NCBI GenBank assembly: GCA_037178855.1
Contig: JASJZC010000002.1
Location: forward strand, 4,588,001 to 4,652,000
Direction: 5' to 3'
Length of the DNA stretch: 64,000 nucleotides
DNA from: Oscheius sp. JU75
Taxonomy: Eukaryota > Nematoda > Chromadorea > Rhabditida > Rhabditidae
The number at the start of each line of letters is the position of its first letter. The first letter of the stretch is position 1. This document shows positions 1-11,264 of this stretch, in pieces. Position numbers and translations under genes: made by a program. The notes under the pieces were generated by a model. That model saw only the letters and a list, made by a program, of their open reading frames with translations, searched no databases and was not told the origin of the DNA.

Positions 1-150
1 TAGACGCGCCAGGCGTCTTTTCATACTAGAGACGAAGTTCCCACATTTTATAACGCAAACTATAGGCGAGGAAGACCGTTCGAAAGAGACTCGTAGGCCT
101 GAGAGGCATTGATTTTCTACAAATAGTTGATAGTTTCTTTGGACAATTAT

Positions 151-327
151 TCACTTTGGTCCCCTTGCTCGTATCCTGACATGATGCGTAGATACAGACT
201 GGCCGGCACTTGTTTGTAAACAAATTTTTGGTTGCGGGGCAATCGGAGGAACAGTTGGCTTCGTGACGAGGTCTGCCGGCTGGACGGGAATCGGCTGTTC
301 TTCTGGTCCCTTGGCTCCATTTTGCAT
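151..327 (-). CDS. Doubtful small proline-rich ORF, possibly a first exon
   Basis: A 58-codon reading frame starts at an ATG at 327 and runs to a TGA at 151. Its first half is proline-rich (PIPVQPADL, TVPPIAPQP). An overlapping frame carries seven cysteines, so the coding frame is uncertain. It lies head-to-head with the gene starting at 520, about 190 bp away, and could be the first exon of a gene that continues off the left edge. No family is recognised, and chance is a real alternative. Confidence 0.2.
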   Translation of the reverse strand: MQNGAKGPEEQPIPVQPADLVTKPTVPPIAPQPKICLQTSAGQSVSTHHVRIRARGPK

Positions 328-519
328 CTAGTCTATTTAGTTGAATACCTCTGTTTCCAAAAATTTACGTCGAATATTACGTGAAATACTTTCGAGCTTT
401 TTGCTTTTCTGAGCAGAAAGTACTTTTAGTTAATTACGATAGTTCGCAATTCGATACACAAATTTGTTTTGTTTCAGAGCAATAACATTTCCTGTCTTAA
501 TTAGACAGTTATTTCGAAG

Positions 520-982
520 ATGTCTAGTCTGCTCTGGCTAGTTGTCTTCTGCTCCCTCGGTAGGCTAAGTTCTCTTTTTCCTCGATTCCAATGCAAAACT
601 TTCAGTAGTGGCCCAAGTGAACATCTCCCAGCTGACTGCCAACTACACGACGAGTCCGGATCTCTCGAATCAGACGACGATCAGGATGCCAACAAACATA
701 TCTTGTCGACTCCAACGGCTCTCGCGACGATTGGCCAAACGACTGGATAAGAAAAGAAGGGAGGAGAAGGAAGCAGCCTTTGATCGACTCTATGTGGCTC
801 AAATCGTCTTCGGCTCCGTGCTCGGGGCTATCTCCGTCGGAATCATCGTTCATGCCATCGTCGTCCTTTGCAAAGCAGACAAGTCAACGGAACAGCAGCA
901 GCTGGACGAGATCAGAAAGAAGGAAACACGACTGGACAAGATGACGACACAGGTAGTGGAGGAGTCTAATACCATCGAATAG
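520..982 (+). CDS. Small single-pass membrane glycoprotein, unknown family
   Basis: Two exons (520-559 and 606-982) are joined by a 46-nt GT-AG intron, giving about 138 residues. The N-terminus (MSSLLWLVVFCSL) is a signal peptide. A short ectodomain follows with several N-glycosylation sequons (NIS, NYT, NQT, NIS). Next comes a strongly basic stretch (RRLAKRLDKKRREEKE), a hydrophobic segment of about 22 residues (IVFGSVLGAISVGIIVHAIVVL), and a charged, probably coiled-coil cytoplasmic tail ending in TAG. The topology is type I. No domain is recognised. The 5' intron joint restores the signal peptide, which supports the model. It lies 160 bp upstream of another signal-peptide and membrane-anchor gene on the same strand. 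Confidence 0.6.
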
Positions 983-1142
983 GGTAAGAAACTTTGTCTA
1001 ATAAAACCGTATTACAGAGCTGTTTCTAACTGATTACGGCTGCTAGTCACTTATTTGTCTTGCCAACTTATCAAAACCGGATGTTTGCAGTCTCCTGCGG
1101 GTCCTTAAATGAGCAACAGTCCCGTCTAAAAATGGCTCCCTG

Positions 1143-3056
1143 ATGTTCGTGCTCTTTCTTCTGGCCGCTGTCTCAGCCACTCTACCAGTCATACCCTATA
1201 TCTCATCCACACGACAACTCCCGAAGGAGGTAGAACAAAAACTACTGGACAACAATCTGTACGGGGAAATCAGTGGTTCGTACCAAATTATACTAAAGAT
1301 CAGTCTTACAGGCTATGTGATCCCAGTCAGTCATTACGCGAGGGGAATGGTCCGTTTTGACCTCTCGAATTGGATGGACGGGACAATCTATGATCAGTTC
1401 AGTCATCCTCTGAGAACGAGATTCCATGCTGAAATGAACATGAGCAAGATTGCAGTCAAGGAATTGAGTGAGCTTCACGATGTGGGTACTTCTATTGAAC
1501 TTACTGATTTTTTATCAGATTCTGAAAGACACCATCCAACAACAAAGAGATCTACTGGTCAAACAAGTTACTCAAGATCTACAGAAGTACGCTACAGTTT
1601 CCCCTGAAAGGTAGACTGTCTCTATCCATCGATCAAAGATGTTCAGAACTTCTCGAAAGCCAAGACACGGGCACGGTTTTGTAGTGGCCGCGAAAGTGTT
1701 CCTAACAGCTCTGGATTACGTGGTGAACTACTTCTTGAGTCGGAAGACACATGATGATCAAGCGATCTACCGGAACGAAACGACACGCTACTTACGGGAG
1801 AAGCTTTTTCGAACTGAGATCTACCTTCTCATGATGCATGCTCGGGAACAACTGGTTCAAAACTTTAACGTAATGATGAGCGAACTTCTGCATGAGGGCA
1901 GACTTCATGAGTCTCTCTACAGCACAGGTTTTGCAACATTGATGTAGAGAAACCATGACTTTTAGAAGAAGGGTTCCTGCAAGAAACGATCGCTAGGTTC
2001 ATGGGATCCAACTTCGCAGACAGCATATTCAACAGATACGGAGAAAAAGCCATTCACGCGATTCAAACAAAAGTGTTCAGCGTGGATTTGAAGAGGCGAC
2101 ATGTCGATGTTGAGGTACGTCCGATACTCTAACCAAAAATTATCAGTCAGCTCTCAATTCCTATCGCTCTGGTGCACGAGACTAGCCAGCTTGTGCAAGT
2201 GGCAGATCTTGGAACTTTCTCTGGATCTTCGTACAGTTTTCGTTCACTCCCGTCTATCATAATGGACAAAGGTACAGCTTATTATTCCAACCAGGCAAAG
2301 TATCGGTTTAGACTCTAACATCTTCAACTGGCGAGCAGTGTACGGACCTTGTGTGCCAGTTGGAGCTGTTTCCGTCTGCGAAAACGTGCTCCAGCAAGAG
2401 GAATCTTGTTGGCTGAGCAGACTGCAAAGCAAAGGATGTAAGAGACAAAACTTCAAAGTTGATACCGATGTAAGCTCTCACTTACTGTAACAGCTTCAAT
2501 GCAATTCTTCCCCGTCGACTGTCCCCTATCCCTTTGTCAATGCTAAAAAATGCCAACAGATTTCAGTTCACTCTAATCCGAAGAATGAGCCAAGCCTATA
2601 TAGTTGCAACGAATAGGACAGAAGCCATTAGAAGAATTGGCGAAGTTGACTCAACTGAGACTGTCCAACTCGAAGCACCAGTTTTCGTCATAAAACTGAC
2701 GGGAGACGACGAACTCGTGATTGGCAACCATGTTCTAACTTCAACCTTAGAGTATGGAGACTTCTCTATCCAATACGGAGTTCAGGTTTGAATTCTTTCT
2801 TTAAATTCTTTAGTCTGAAATTAAGAATGTGATTTATCCCACAGAACCAGCTCAATCGGAACAAGGTTCCTTGGCACTGACAGCAAAGCCTGTAGAGTTT
2901 CCCTGGATTCCGTTATTGGGAGTCTCGATCAGTCTTCTTTTTATATTGGTATTTCTGAGCAACTGCTACCTGCTGAGAAAAGTCAGAGCACTGGGAAGAG
3001 TTACAGATACGGAAAATTGGAAAGGTTCAAAATGTATTCTGCAAAATAAAGATTGA
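1143..3056 (+). CDS. Multi-exon type I membrane glycoprotein, unknown family
   Basis: The reading frame starts at ATG 1143 with a signal peptide (MFVLFLLAAVSA). It continues through about eight exons separated by tiny introns of roughly 36-40 nt, for example near 1603-1638, 1930-1967, 2114-2149 and 2271-2310. In order I see a helical or coiled-coil region, a basic site (RKPRHGHG) followed by a hydrophobic alanine-rich stretch of about 20 residues, another helical region, a cysteine-rich segment around 2340-2430, and a membrane helix at about 2900-2975 before a short basic tail. AATAAA overlaps the end of the coding region. The exon joint in 2470-2570 is unresolved, because two frames compete there. 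No family is recognised. The layout loosely recalls class I fusion or envelope glycoproteins, but that is only topology. Confidence 0.5.
3045..3050 (+). terminator. AATAAA polyadenylation signal
   Basis: AATAAA ends four bases before the TGA of the upstream membrane-protein gene. The mRNA would need a very short 3' UTR, which is common in compact nematode genomes. Confidence 0.5.
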
Positions 3057-3626
3057 AATCCCCCGACCATCTGTCATGATGCTAAATTAGATAACTCTAG
3101 GAAGATCTAAAATAGTCATTATATTGACAGTCTCTGCTGCCACTCGTCAGTTTTTTGAGCGCGCGACCACTTGCGTAATGGCTGTGTACTCTATCGTATT
3201 TGCGCTCTTTTGCGGCACCCTCAAGCCACGTAAAAGCTCGGAGAAAAAGAGTAAGGATAAAAGTGTGTAACATTTTATATACATTACAACAGAGGCAACT
3301 TTATTCCATGGAAAGAGAGAAAGAGAACGCGAACATAAAATTGGGGGAGCGGCAGGGCGCACGTGGCCACACACAAGAGAGACTAGACACTTAGAAACTA
3401 AGGAAAACGAATAAAGGAAACTACCTAAATGGGGCCGTGCACCCTCGGACGTGGGCAGAAACTTAGGAAATCGCTCGACCGAGGCCGATGCCTCTCCCGC
3501 AATGAAAAATCCCCTAGACTGTCAGTGGAGCAGACTGGTCAGACCGTGAGCATTTAACACCGGGAGAAGAACGACTCGTGGAGATAATATACTCGGAATT
3601 CGCGTGAAATTACTTGGATCTTCTTC
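3057..3626. other. Intergenic stretch and 3' UTR of the first myosin
   Basis: Convergent 3' ends meet here. On the minus strand AATAAA occurs at 3300-3305, about 320 nt past the myosin stop codon, and is the likely poly(A) signal of that gene. No convincing ORF or RNA gene is seen. Confidence 0.5.
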
Positions 3627-6600
3627 TTATTGGACTCGTTTACCACCGCGCATACGGACCAAACTGTTCTCGGCAACCTCGGCTCTCTCTTCGGCGTTTT
3701 CAAGAGCCAGCTGGATCTGTCGGAACTTGGACAGGTTCGATGTCGCCACCTCTTCCTGAAAGAGATATAGCTTTGGGGTCGAAAAGATTTAGAACTGCTG
3801 GGAGCTGAAATAAAAAAACTCACGGCTTCCTCAATCTGTCTCTTCTGGACTCGGATCTTCTGCTGGAGCTTCTCGACCATCTCCTGTAGCCTGTCGAAGG
3901 CCTTCTTGTCTTCTTCGACCTGGAACTGGAGTTCCCGGGCTCGTCGTTCCTGCTTGGTGAATCCCTTCACAGCTTCCTGATGGCGTCTCTGTTCGGAGTG
4001 GTATTCGGTCTCGATGCTACGGATTCGTTCCTCAATCTTGGAGAGAGCCTTCTGTCCGACTGAAACACAGTATAGGAACCTATAGAAGTAAGTAGACTCA
4101 CATTGAACCATGGCGCGTTCGGCATCGTCAATCTTGGCCTGGAGGTCCTTGGCAGTCATCTCGAGTCCCTTGCGTTGACGGTCAACATGGGCGGCGTGTT
4201 CCTGCTCCTGACGGACTTCCTCGGAGAGACGGTCAGCATCAGAAGCAGCCTTTCGGGAACGCTCCTCAGAGACCTTGAGCTCGTTGAGGCATTCATCAAG
4301 CTCATTCTGAAATCAAATCATTTGAAAGATCTCTTCAAGATCATACCCTTGCAATCTGGACGTCGTTCTCAACCTTTCTCTTCATGGCAGACAGAGCGGC
4401 ATTGGAGGCAATCAGTTCCGTGTTCTGGCTCTTGAGATCAGCCTGGTCAACCTCGAGCTGCTTCTTGTGCTGGAACCAATCGAGTTTTACTGTAAAACAA
4501 ACAGTCACTTACGCGATCGGCGGCTTCGATTCTCTGGGCAAGGTCCTCGGACTCGGTTAGCGCGATGGCAAGGCGTTTCTCGGCAGACAGATAGTTCTCA
4601 CGGATCTCTTCGCGACGGCGTTGTTCCTCGTCAACCTGAGCCTGGAGCTCCTTGACCTGGTCGAAGAGACGTTTCAGGTTCTTCTGGGCATCGACGTTGG
4701 CCTTGTTGGCATGATCAAGAGCAATCTCGAGCTGGTTGATGTCACTCTCGAGCTTCTTCTTGGCACGGAGCAGTTCAGCCTTGGACTTGGTCTCGGTCTC
4801 GAGGGAAGCTTGCATAGACTCGATGGCGCGTTGATGATTCTTGCGGGTGTTCTCGAACTCTTCCTCCTTCTCCTGGATGCGCTTCTCGATCTCGGACCGG
4901 ATCTGCTGGACCTCGATCTGGCTGCGAAGGACCTTGCTCTCCTCAGCTTCAAGAGCAGCTTCGGCCTCATCAAGGGCGTGTTGGAGCTCGTCCTTTTCGG
5001 TTTCGACACGCTTGACAGCCTTCTGGACATCGTGGTAGGTTCTTCCTCCTTGGGAGATCTGCTCGTTGAGGTCTCTAATCTCCTGGCTGAAGCTCTTGTT
5101 CTCACGGCGCATGGTCTCGATATGTTCGGTGAGGTTGTCCATGGCGGAACGGAGCTTGAAGACTTCGGTGGAGGTGGAGCGAGAGTCGCGGGTGGTGGCA
5201 TCGATCTCCTTCTGGACATCATCGACCTTTCTCTTCCAGTCCTCGACGATCTTGTCGAAAGCCTTCTGCTTCTTCTCGAGAGAGGCAATGACGGTAAGAT
5301 GACGGTCGACGTCGCTTCTGGCATCCTCGGTGTCTTGAAGGAGTCTGCTCTTGGCCTTCTCTAACATGATAACCTTGTTTTGAGCAGCACTGAGCAATTC
5401 CTGGAGATCCATGACACGAGCCATCTGCTTTCTCTTGAGATCCTCAAGCTCATCAGCTCCGACAAGTCCCTCTCCTTCGTAGCGGGCCTTCCATTGAGCA
5501 ATCTCGGAGTTGATACGGCTGAGCTGGCGCTGGATGTCGTCCTTAGCGTTGATCTCCTCCTCCAGAGCCTCGTGAGATTGGTCGATTTCGTGCTCGAGAT
5601 TCTTGCAGGTAGCGTTGAGGTCCTGTCGTTCGCGAGTCTCCTCCTCGGCAGCCTTCTTGGCCTCGGTGAGCTGGCTGGAAAGAGCAGCCTTGGCCCGGTT
5701 GATGGAGGCCAGCTGGACTTCGAGCTCTTCAACCTGGCGAAGAAGGTCGTTGTTGTCGTTGACGAGACGTCCCTTGGAGTTGGTGTACTCCGCAATTTGA
5801 CGACTCTGCTCGTCAACCTTCTGCTGGAGCTCAGCAACCTGGATCTCGTACTGCTTGGCCAGACGCTCCTGCTCGACACGAGCCTTGCTCTCCTGGTCGA
5901 CGTTGCTGTTCAAGTCGTCGAGATCCTTCTGAAGAGCTCCCTTCTCCTTGTCGAGACGAGCCTTGTTCTTCTGGAGGGCATCGAGTTGGTTGGTCAGATC
6001 AGCAACAGCGTCGTTGTTCTTCTTGCGAAGGGAGGCAAGTTGGTCCTCATGAGCCATGTTCTTCTCCTCGAGCTCACGACGAGTTCTGAGCAGATCGCTG
6101 TCCTTCTTCTTGTTCAACTCGAGTTGAGCCTGCATCTGATTGTTATGTTCGTCCAGACGCTCGTTCAGGTCGTCGAGCTCTCTCTGGAGCTCGGAACGGG
6201 CACGATCAGCCTTGGCGCGAGTCTGACGCTCATGCTCTAGCTCGTCTTCGATCTCGATGATGCGAGCGGCATTTTCCTTGGACTGACGGGTTAGACGGTT
6301 GCCCAAAGCCTGTTCGTCCTCAATGCGGACTCCGAGAGCATGGATGTCAGCCTCCTTCTTCTTAAGAGCGGCATCAGCCTCCTGCTTGGCTTTGGTCATC
6401 TCGTCGATGTTCTCCTGGGCAGCCTTGAGTTCTCCCTCGACCTTTCTCTTGGCCTTCTCGGTCTCGGCACGGATTCTCTTCTCTCTCTCAACAGCCTCTT
6501 CCATTTCGTCAAGAGTTTGCTCGAGCTTGGTCTTCAGACGGCTAGCCTGGGCAGTCTTGGCTTCTTCAGCTTGGAGATCATCAACGAGTTGACGGGCAAC

Positions 6601-9600
6601 CTCCTCCTGGTGCTTCTTCTCCTTGTTCAGCTTGCCAATAGACTCATCCTGAGAATTCATTTCCTCCTGAAGAGACTTGATCTGGTTTTCCTTGGCAGCC
6701 TTCTCCTCCATGGACTTGGCGAGGTTGGAGTCGACAGAGTCAATGTTCTTCTTCATGTTCTCAACCTCCTGCTGGGCCTTTCTACGCTGTTTCTCCAGGT
6801 CGGCATTCTTCTCCTCGGCATCAGAGAGACGATCTCCAACATCGTTGAGTCCCTTCTCAAGCTCCTGCTTGGCAGAGTTCAGACGAGTCAATTTCTCTTC
6901 AATGGCTCCGGAACCTCCCTTGGCCATCTCGAGCTGCTCCAAGAGCTTATTCTTCTCAGACATCATCTTGTTGTAGGCCTCTTCACGAGTCTTGCGTTCA
7001 GCCTCCAATTTGGCAGCCTGAGCCTCGAGAACCTTCTGCTCCTCAGCCATCTTTCCCATCTCTTCGGCCATCTTTCCGCATTTGAGTTGAGGACGGATCT
7101 TTCCGAATAGCAGATACCAGTCCCAGGTACGGAGAATGCACCAACTACGGATGTTCTTCTGGAGAATGATGTAGCTGTTGAGCTGACGACGACGATCCTC
7201 TCTCTCACGGATGGCGTTGTAGTATCTGACCTCATTCTGGAAGCCAGTGATGATCTGGTTCAGCTTGTCGTCGCGGAGATCTTCAACGTGGGCAACGACT
7301 CCGGCCTTGAAGAAGACCTTGGTGTGTCCGATACGGAACTGCTCGTCCTTCAGATCTCCCTTGTTGATGAGGAACTGAAGAATGGCTCCTGCAGCGACCT
7401 TCGGGTCATCGCTGGACTTGGCCTCCTTGGCAGCGAGGATAGCGTAACGCTGGACAAAGTCGGGATGGAGGGTTCTGTTGGGGAAACCCTTTCTGCAAAT
7501 ACGGATTCCTTCCAGTACACCGTTGCAAGTCAGCTGGTTCAAGACAAGAGCAGCATCGATCATTCCAGATTGCTTCTTCTCGTTGGGGATGATACAACGG
7601 ATGAAGTGAGGGTGAGTCTTGTTCAACATGGTCATCAGGTTGTTCAGAGACTCTCTGTACATCATGGAGACAGTCATGAACGATCCGGACTTTCCCTTGC
7701 GGCCTCCACCCTGCTTGGCTGCGACGGCAGCCTCCTCCTGGGTGGTGTAGTCGGACCATACCTCGTTCAAGAGAGCATTTCCCTTGGAAGCCTTCATGAC
7801 CGAAACGACGGTGTCATTGAGAGGGTCCTTGTTCTTCTCGAGCCAGTTGGTGACGTTGTAACGGACAGTTCCGGCGTAGTGACGCATGGCAAAGTGGGCC
7901 TCGGCCTGCTTTCCCTTTGGCGGCTTGGGCTTCTCGAAGTTGGGGTGCTTGCCTAGATGTTGTTCATTGAGCTTCTGAGCAAGAGTCATGTCGGTAGCCT
8001 TGGGGACAATGCACTCCTCGTCAAGCATGGAGATGATACCGAGAGGCTTAAATTTAGAAGCTTAGAGAAACAGTTTTGTAAAGTTACCTTCTCGATGAGC
8101 TCGATACAAGCCTGGAGATCGAGACCGAAGTCGATGAACTCCCAGTGGATTCCCTCTCTCTTGTACTCTTCCTGCTCGAGGACGAACATGTGGTGGTTGA
8201 AGAACTGTTGGAGCTTCTCGTTTACGAAGTTAATCCAGAGCTGCTCGAAGGAGTTGAACTAAAGTTGGGTTGTTGCTGAGTCAAATATTGCAAACTCACG
8301 TCGAAGATTTCGAATCCGGCGATATCAAGTACTCCGATGAAGTAGTCACGGGGGGTTCCCTGCTGGTCAAGAGTCAGGTTACATTTCTTGACCAGCCAGT
8401 GGAAGACACGGGCATATAGACCCTTAGCAATAGCTCCAATAGCCCAGTTGACCTGGTCGACGTTCTGTCCCTTGGAGACCCATTCGGTTCCGACCTTGAC
8501 TCTTGGGGAGACCAAGGCCTTGAGGAACTGATCGACGTCGATTCCGTACATGGCACAGGCACGCTCGGCGTCTTCTTGACCGTCGGGCTCAGCCTGTTCC
8601 TCACGAGGACGCTGCTTGAACTTCATGGCACCAGAATGAAGATGCGCAGCCATCAGCCTGTAGCAGTCCATCTTCTCCTCGGCCGAGAAGTTCAGAATGT
8701 CGAAGGCTTCGTCGGTCAACTGGAATTCCTCGGTATCGTTGATTCCATCAATGATCAGTTCGGCTTGAGCGACGAACCAGTACTCGCTGATGGGCTTGTT
8801 CAAAAGAAGTTGGTTCTTCAACTCCGGCTTGAAGTCGGAGAAGATCTGGTAGAAAATGTGGTAACAACGCTCTCCAGGAGCCTGACGGATGACACGAGAC
8901 TTCTCGAGCAGGTCTAAAACTGTGTTGCTTAAAAGCAGGAGCAGTACTTACAGTGCTCAATATCGCAAGAGGCCAGCTTTCCATGTCTGGAGAACTGGAT
9001 ACGGATGAACTTTCCGAAACGGGAAGAGTTGTTGTTACGCACAGTCTTGGCGTTACCTGAACAGGATTGCTACTTATTCAAGACACACCACAGATTCGCT
9101 AAGCATGTAAAAGTCTTTACAGATGGGTACTAGTCAAAGTGACTCACCGAAAGCCTCAAGAACGGGGTTGGTCTGGACGATCTGGTCCTCGAGAGTGATC
9201 TTCTTCTCTCCGTCCTTCTTGGTACTCTGGGAGGCTCCTACGGTGGCGAAGTAGGCAATTACCTAAACAGTTTCCTTTCTTTCTCTCACATCCGAATCTG
9301 CTACCTTTTTGGTGTTCTCGGTCTTTCCGGCACCAGACTCTCCAGTAATCAGCATAGACTGGTTCTCGTGATGCTGGAGCATGTTTCTGTAGGCCTCGTC
9401 AGAGACGGCGAACAGATGGGGCGGCATCTCAGTTCTTCTTTTGCCCATGAACATGGTGGCTACGGACTCAGTATAGATGGGCAGACGCTTGTAGGGATTG
9501 ATTACGACGCAGAACAGACCCGAATATGTCTGCAAAAAGTATTATTCATTTTTGTTTCAATCAATGTTTCTTTCTCTCTCTCTCGCGTGAGGATAAGTTG

Positions 9601-10256
9601 AAGCGTTGCCGGAGCCGGATCCTCGCGGGCGGCAGCCTTTGTTTGCCTATCTCTCATCCGCCAAACTGTTCTCAGAACAATCGCTCATCCGAGGGCGCAG
9701 ACTCTTTTCGAGAGCCTCCGGGGACAATCATCGATTGATCATAAGAAGACTCACGTAGATGAGCATAGCAGCATAACGGGCACGAAGATTGTGCAGAACG
9801 GAAGCGTCGTTGAGGAAAGTCAAGTTGGACATGTCCTCGGTCTTTTCGAACTTGGGAGGGTTCTGCTCCTGGGCGAGATCCTTCTTCAAGGTCTTCTACA
9901 AAAGATAAGTCTTTTACTGTGTCAAAAAAAATTCTAACCTCAGCTCCTCCGGCAGTAACAACGACGACGTTGTCACCCTTGGTGGACTTGATCTCAGCGG
10001 CCATATATCCCTCTTCGGCATCGGGAATCCAGACGTTCTTCTTGGAATCATAGGGCTTGGACTGATCCTAAAAGGTTAATGTAGAAAAGAACGAAGAAAT
10101 TGCGACAACGGGATCTGAACCCAAAATTCTTGTAGCAAAAAATAGCAAGAATAGTTGGAATAAAATGGGGGTGAAAAGTGGTCAAACCTCGAGCATCTGC
10201 TCTCGGGAACGTCTGAGATATTGCCATCCTGGGTCCTTCTCGTGTTCGAAGGCCAT
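3627..10256 (-). CDS. Muscle myosin heavy chain, tailless UNC-54 paralogue
   Basis: This is the heavy chain of a sarcomeric class II myosin, an actin-activated ATPase that dimerises through its rod in thick filaments. About 13 exons run from ATG 10256 ([14 protein letters not shown]) to TAA 3627-3629. The motor has the SH3-like N-terminus, the P-loop GESGAGKT, switch [11 protein letters not shown], switch [11 protein letters not shown], the actin-binding [12 protein letters not shown] and the converter, followed by an IQ region and a long heptad-repeat coiled coil. Most rod coding is one exon from about 4.5 to 8.05 kb. The protein ends MRGGKRVQ and lacks the serine-rich non-helical tail of UNC-54. 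That, and rod divergence from UNC-54, suggests a pharyngeal or minor muscle isoform (MYO-1/MYO-2-like); the class assignment is inference. Tracts of the motor are nucleotide-identical to the neighbouring gene. Confidence 0.95.
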
Positions 10257-11264
10257 CTTGCCGCGGCGTTGCTCCACTGACACTGCTTCGCAGGTTGCGA
10301 ACTCGGGCAGCCCCGACTCCGCCTCTTTCCCCACTTGAGAAGCCCGGATTCCAGGATTGCGCGAGCACCCTCCTACAGTCCGTTGGCACTCGTTCGATCA
10401 TTGCGAGGGACGAATGAAGAACAACTGATTAAAGTAAACGAATCAGCTTTTTTCAGGTTATCACTCTGTCTGGCTTTCTTCTTGACTCCATTTTCTAACA
10501 GTTTTTCTTGGCTTGATACTTCCGATTCTGGTAATGATGCGAAGGTAATGGTAATCACTGGGCTTGAAAGGATTGCCAAGGAATGTTGGGACATTCGTGT
10601 ATGGAAAGGCATAGTAGAACCACTCTTAACCCTACCAAGAGTGAGAGCAAAGCACTAAGTTTAAACAATATGTCTTCTTAACCATATCTGTTTGTTAAAC
10701 ACACAGCCAGACGAGAAACTACATGGAATGGGAGCTAATAAGCTTAGTACCAGACTCATCTCAGTGCTCAATTTCAGTCTGATCTGTACCTTTTATTTCA
10801 CTTTCCCTGATGACCCTGCTCTATCCAAGATATATTGGCAGTCGGAGAGCTCCAATTGAAATCATTCTGAGTGCCTCAATGAGAAGAGACTGTGTGCAAA
10901 GGCATTTTGAGACAATTCCCGTAAAAAAGACGTCTCTCGCTTACGGTGTACCGGCCGGCTCTCCTCCCTGGCTTACACAGTTAATGCCAGTGTAACAAGT
11001 GAGTGGGCTGGCGCTTTTCGCGCGAGCTCATCAGCCTCGGATCGCGCAAACATTCCAAGACAAACGCGGCTCTGTGAGCTGGGCAAGACTTGAGGGAATG
11101 GCTAGGGTTCAATTATGTTCATTAAGCTATGCAACAATCTATGGACAGATCGTGAAACAACAAAATGGGACTAAAAGGTGTGACTGTTCCACAGTGTGAG
11201 TGAAGATATTCGTTGGCTTATTACAATAAAAATAGGGGGAAGGCAGCCGGGACAGGAAAGGAAT
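10257..11264. other. Spacer between the two myosin genes
   Basis: About 1 kb separates the start of the first myosin from the stop of the UNC-54 gene. It must hold the promoter and 5' UTR of the former and the 3' UTR of the latter. The segment next to ATG 10256 is GC-rich. Short ORFs here look like chance. No clear TATA box or RNA gene is seen. Confidence 0.4.

Noticed and set aside
4621-5364. Long plus-strand ORFs (up to about 420 codons) opposite the myosin rods
   Set aside because: They are antisense shadows of coiled-coil coding exons, rich in leucine and serine because codons for E, K and Q read that way on the other strand.
10095-10115. tRNA B-box-like GGGTTCAGATCCCG on the minus strand
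   Set aside because: It sits in a myosin intron, and there is no A box or acceptor stem at the required distance.
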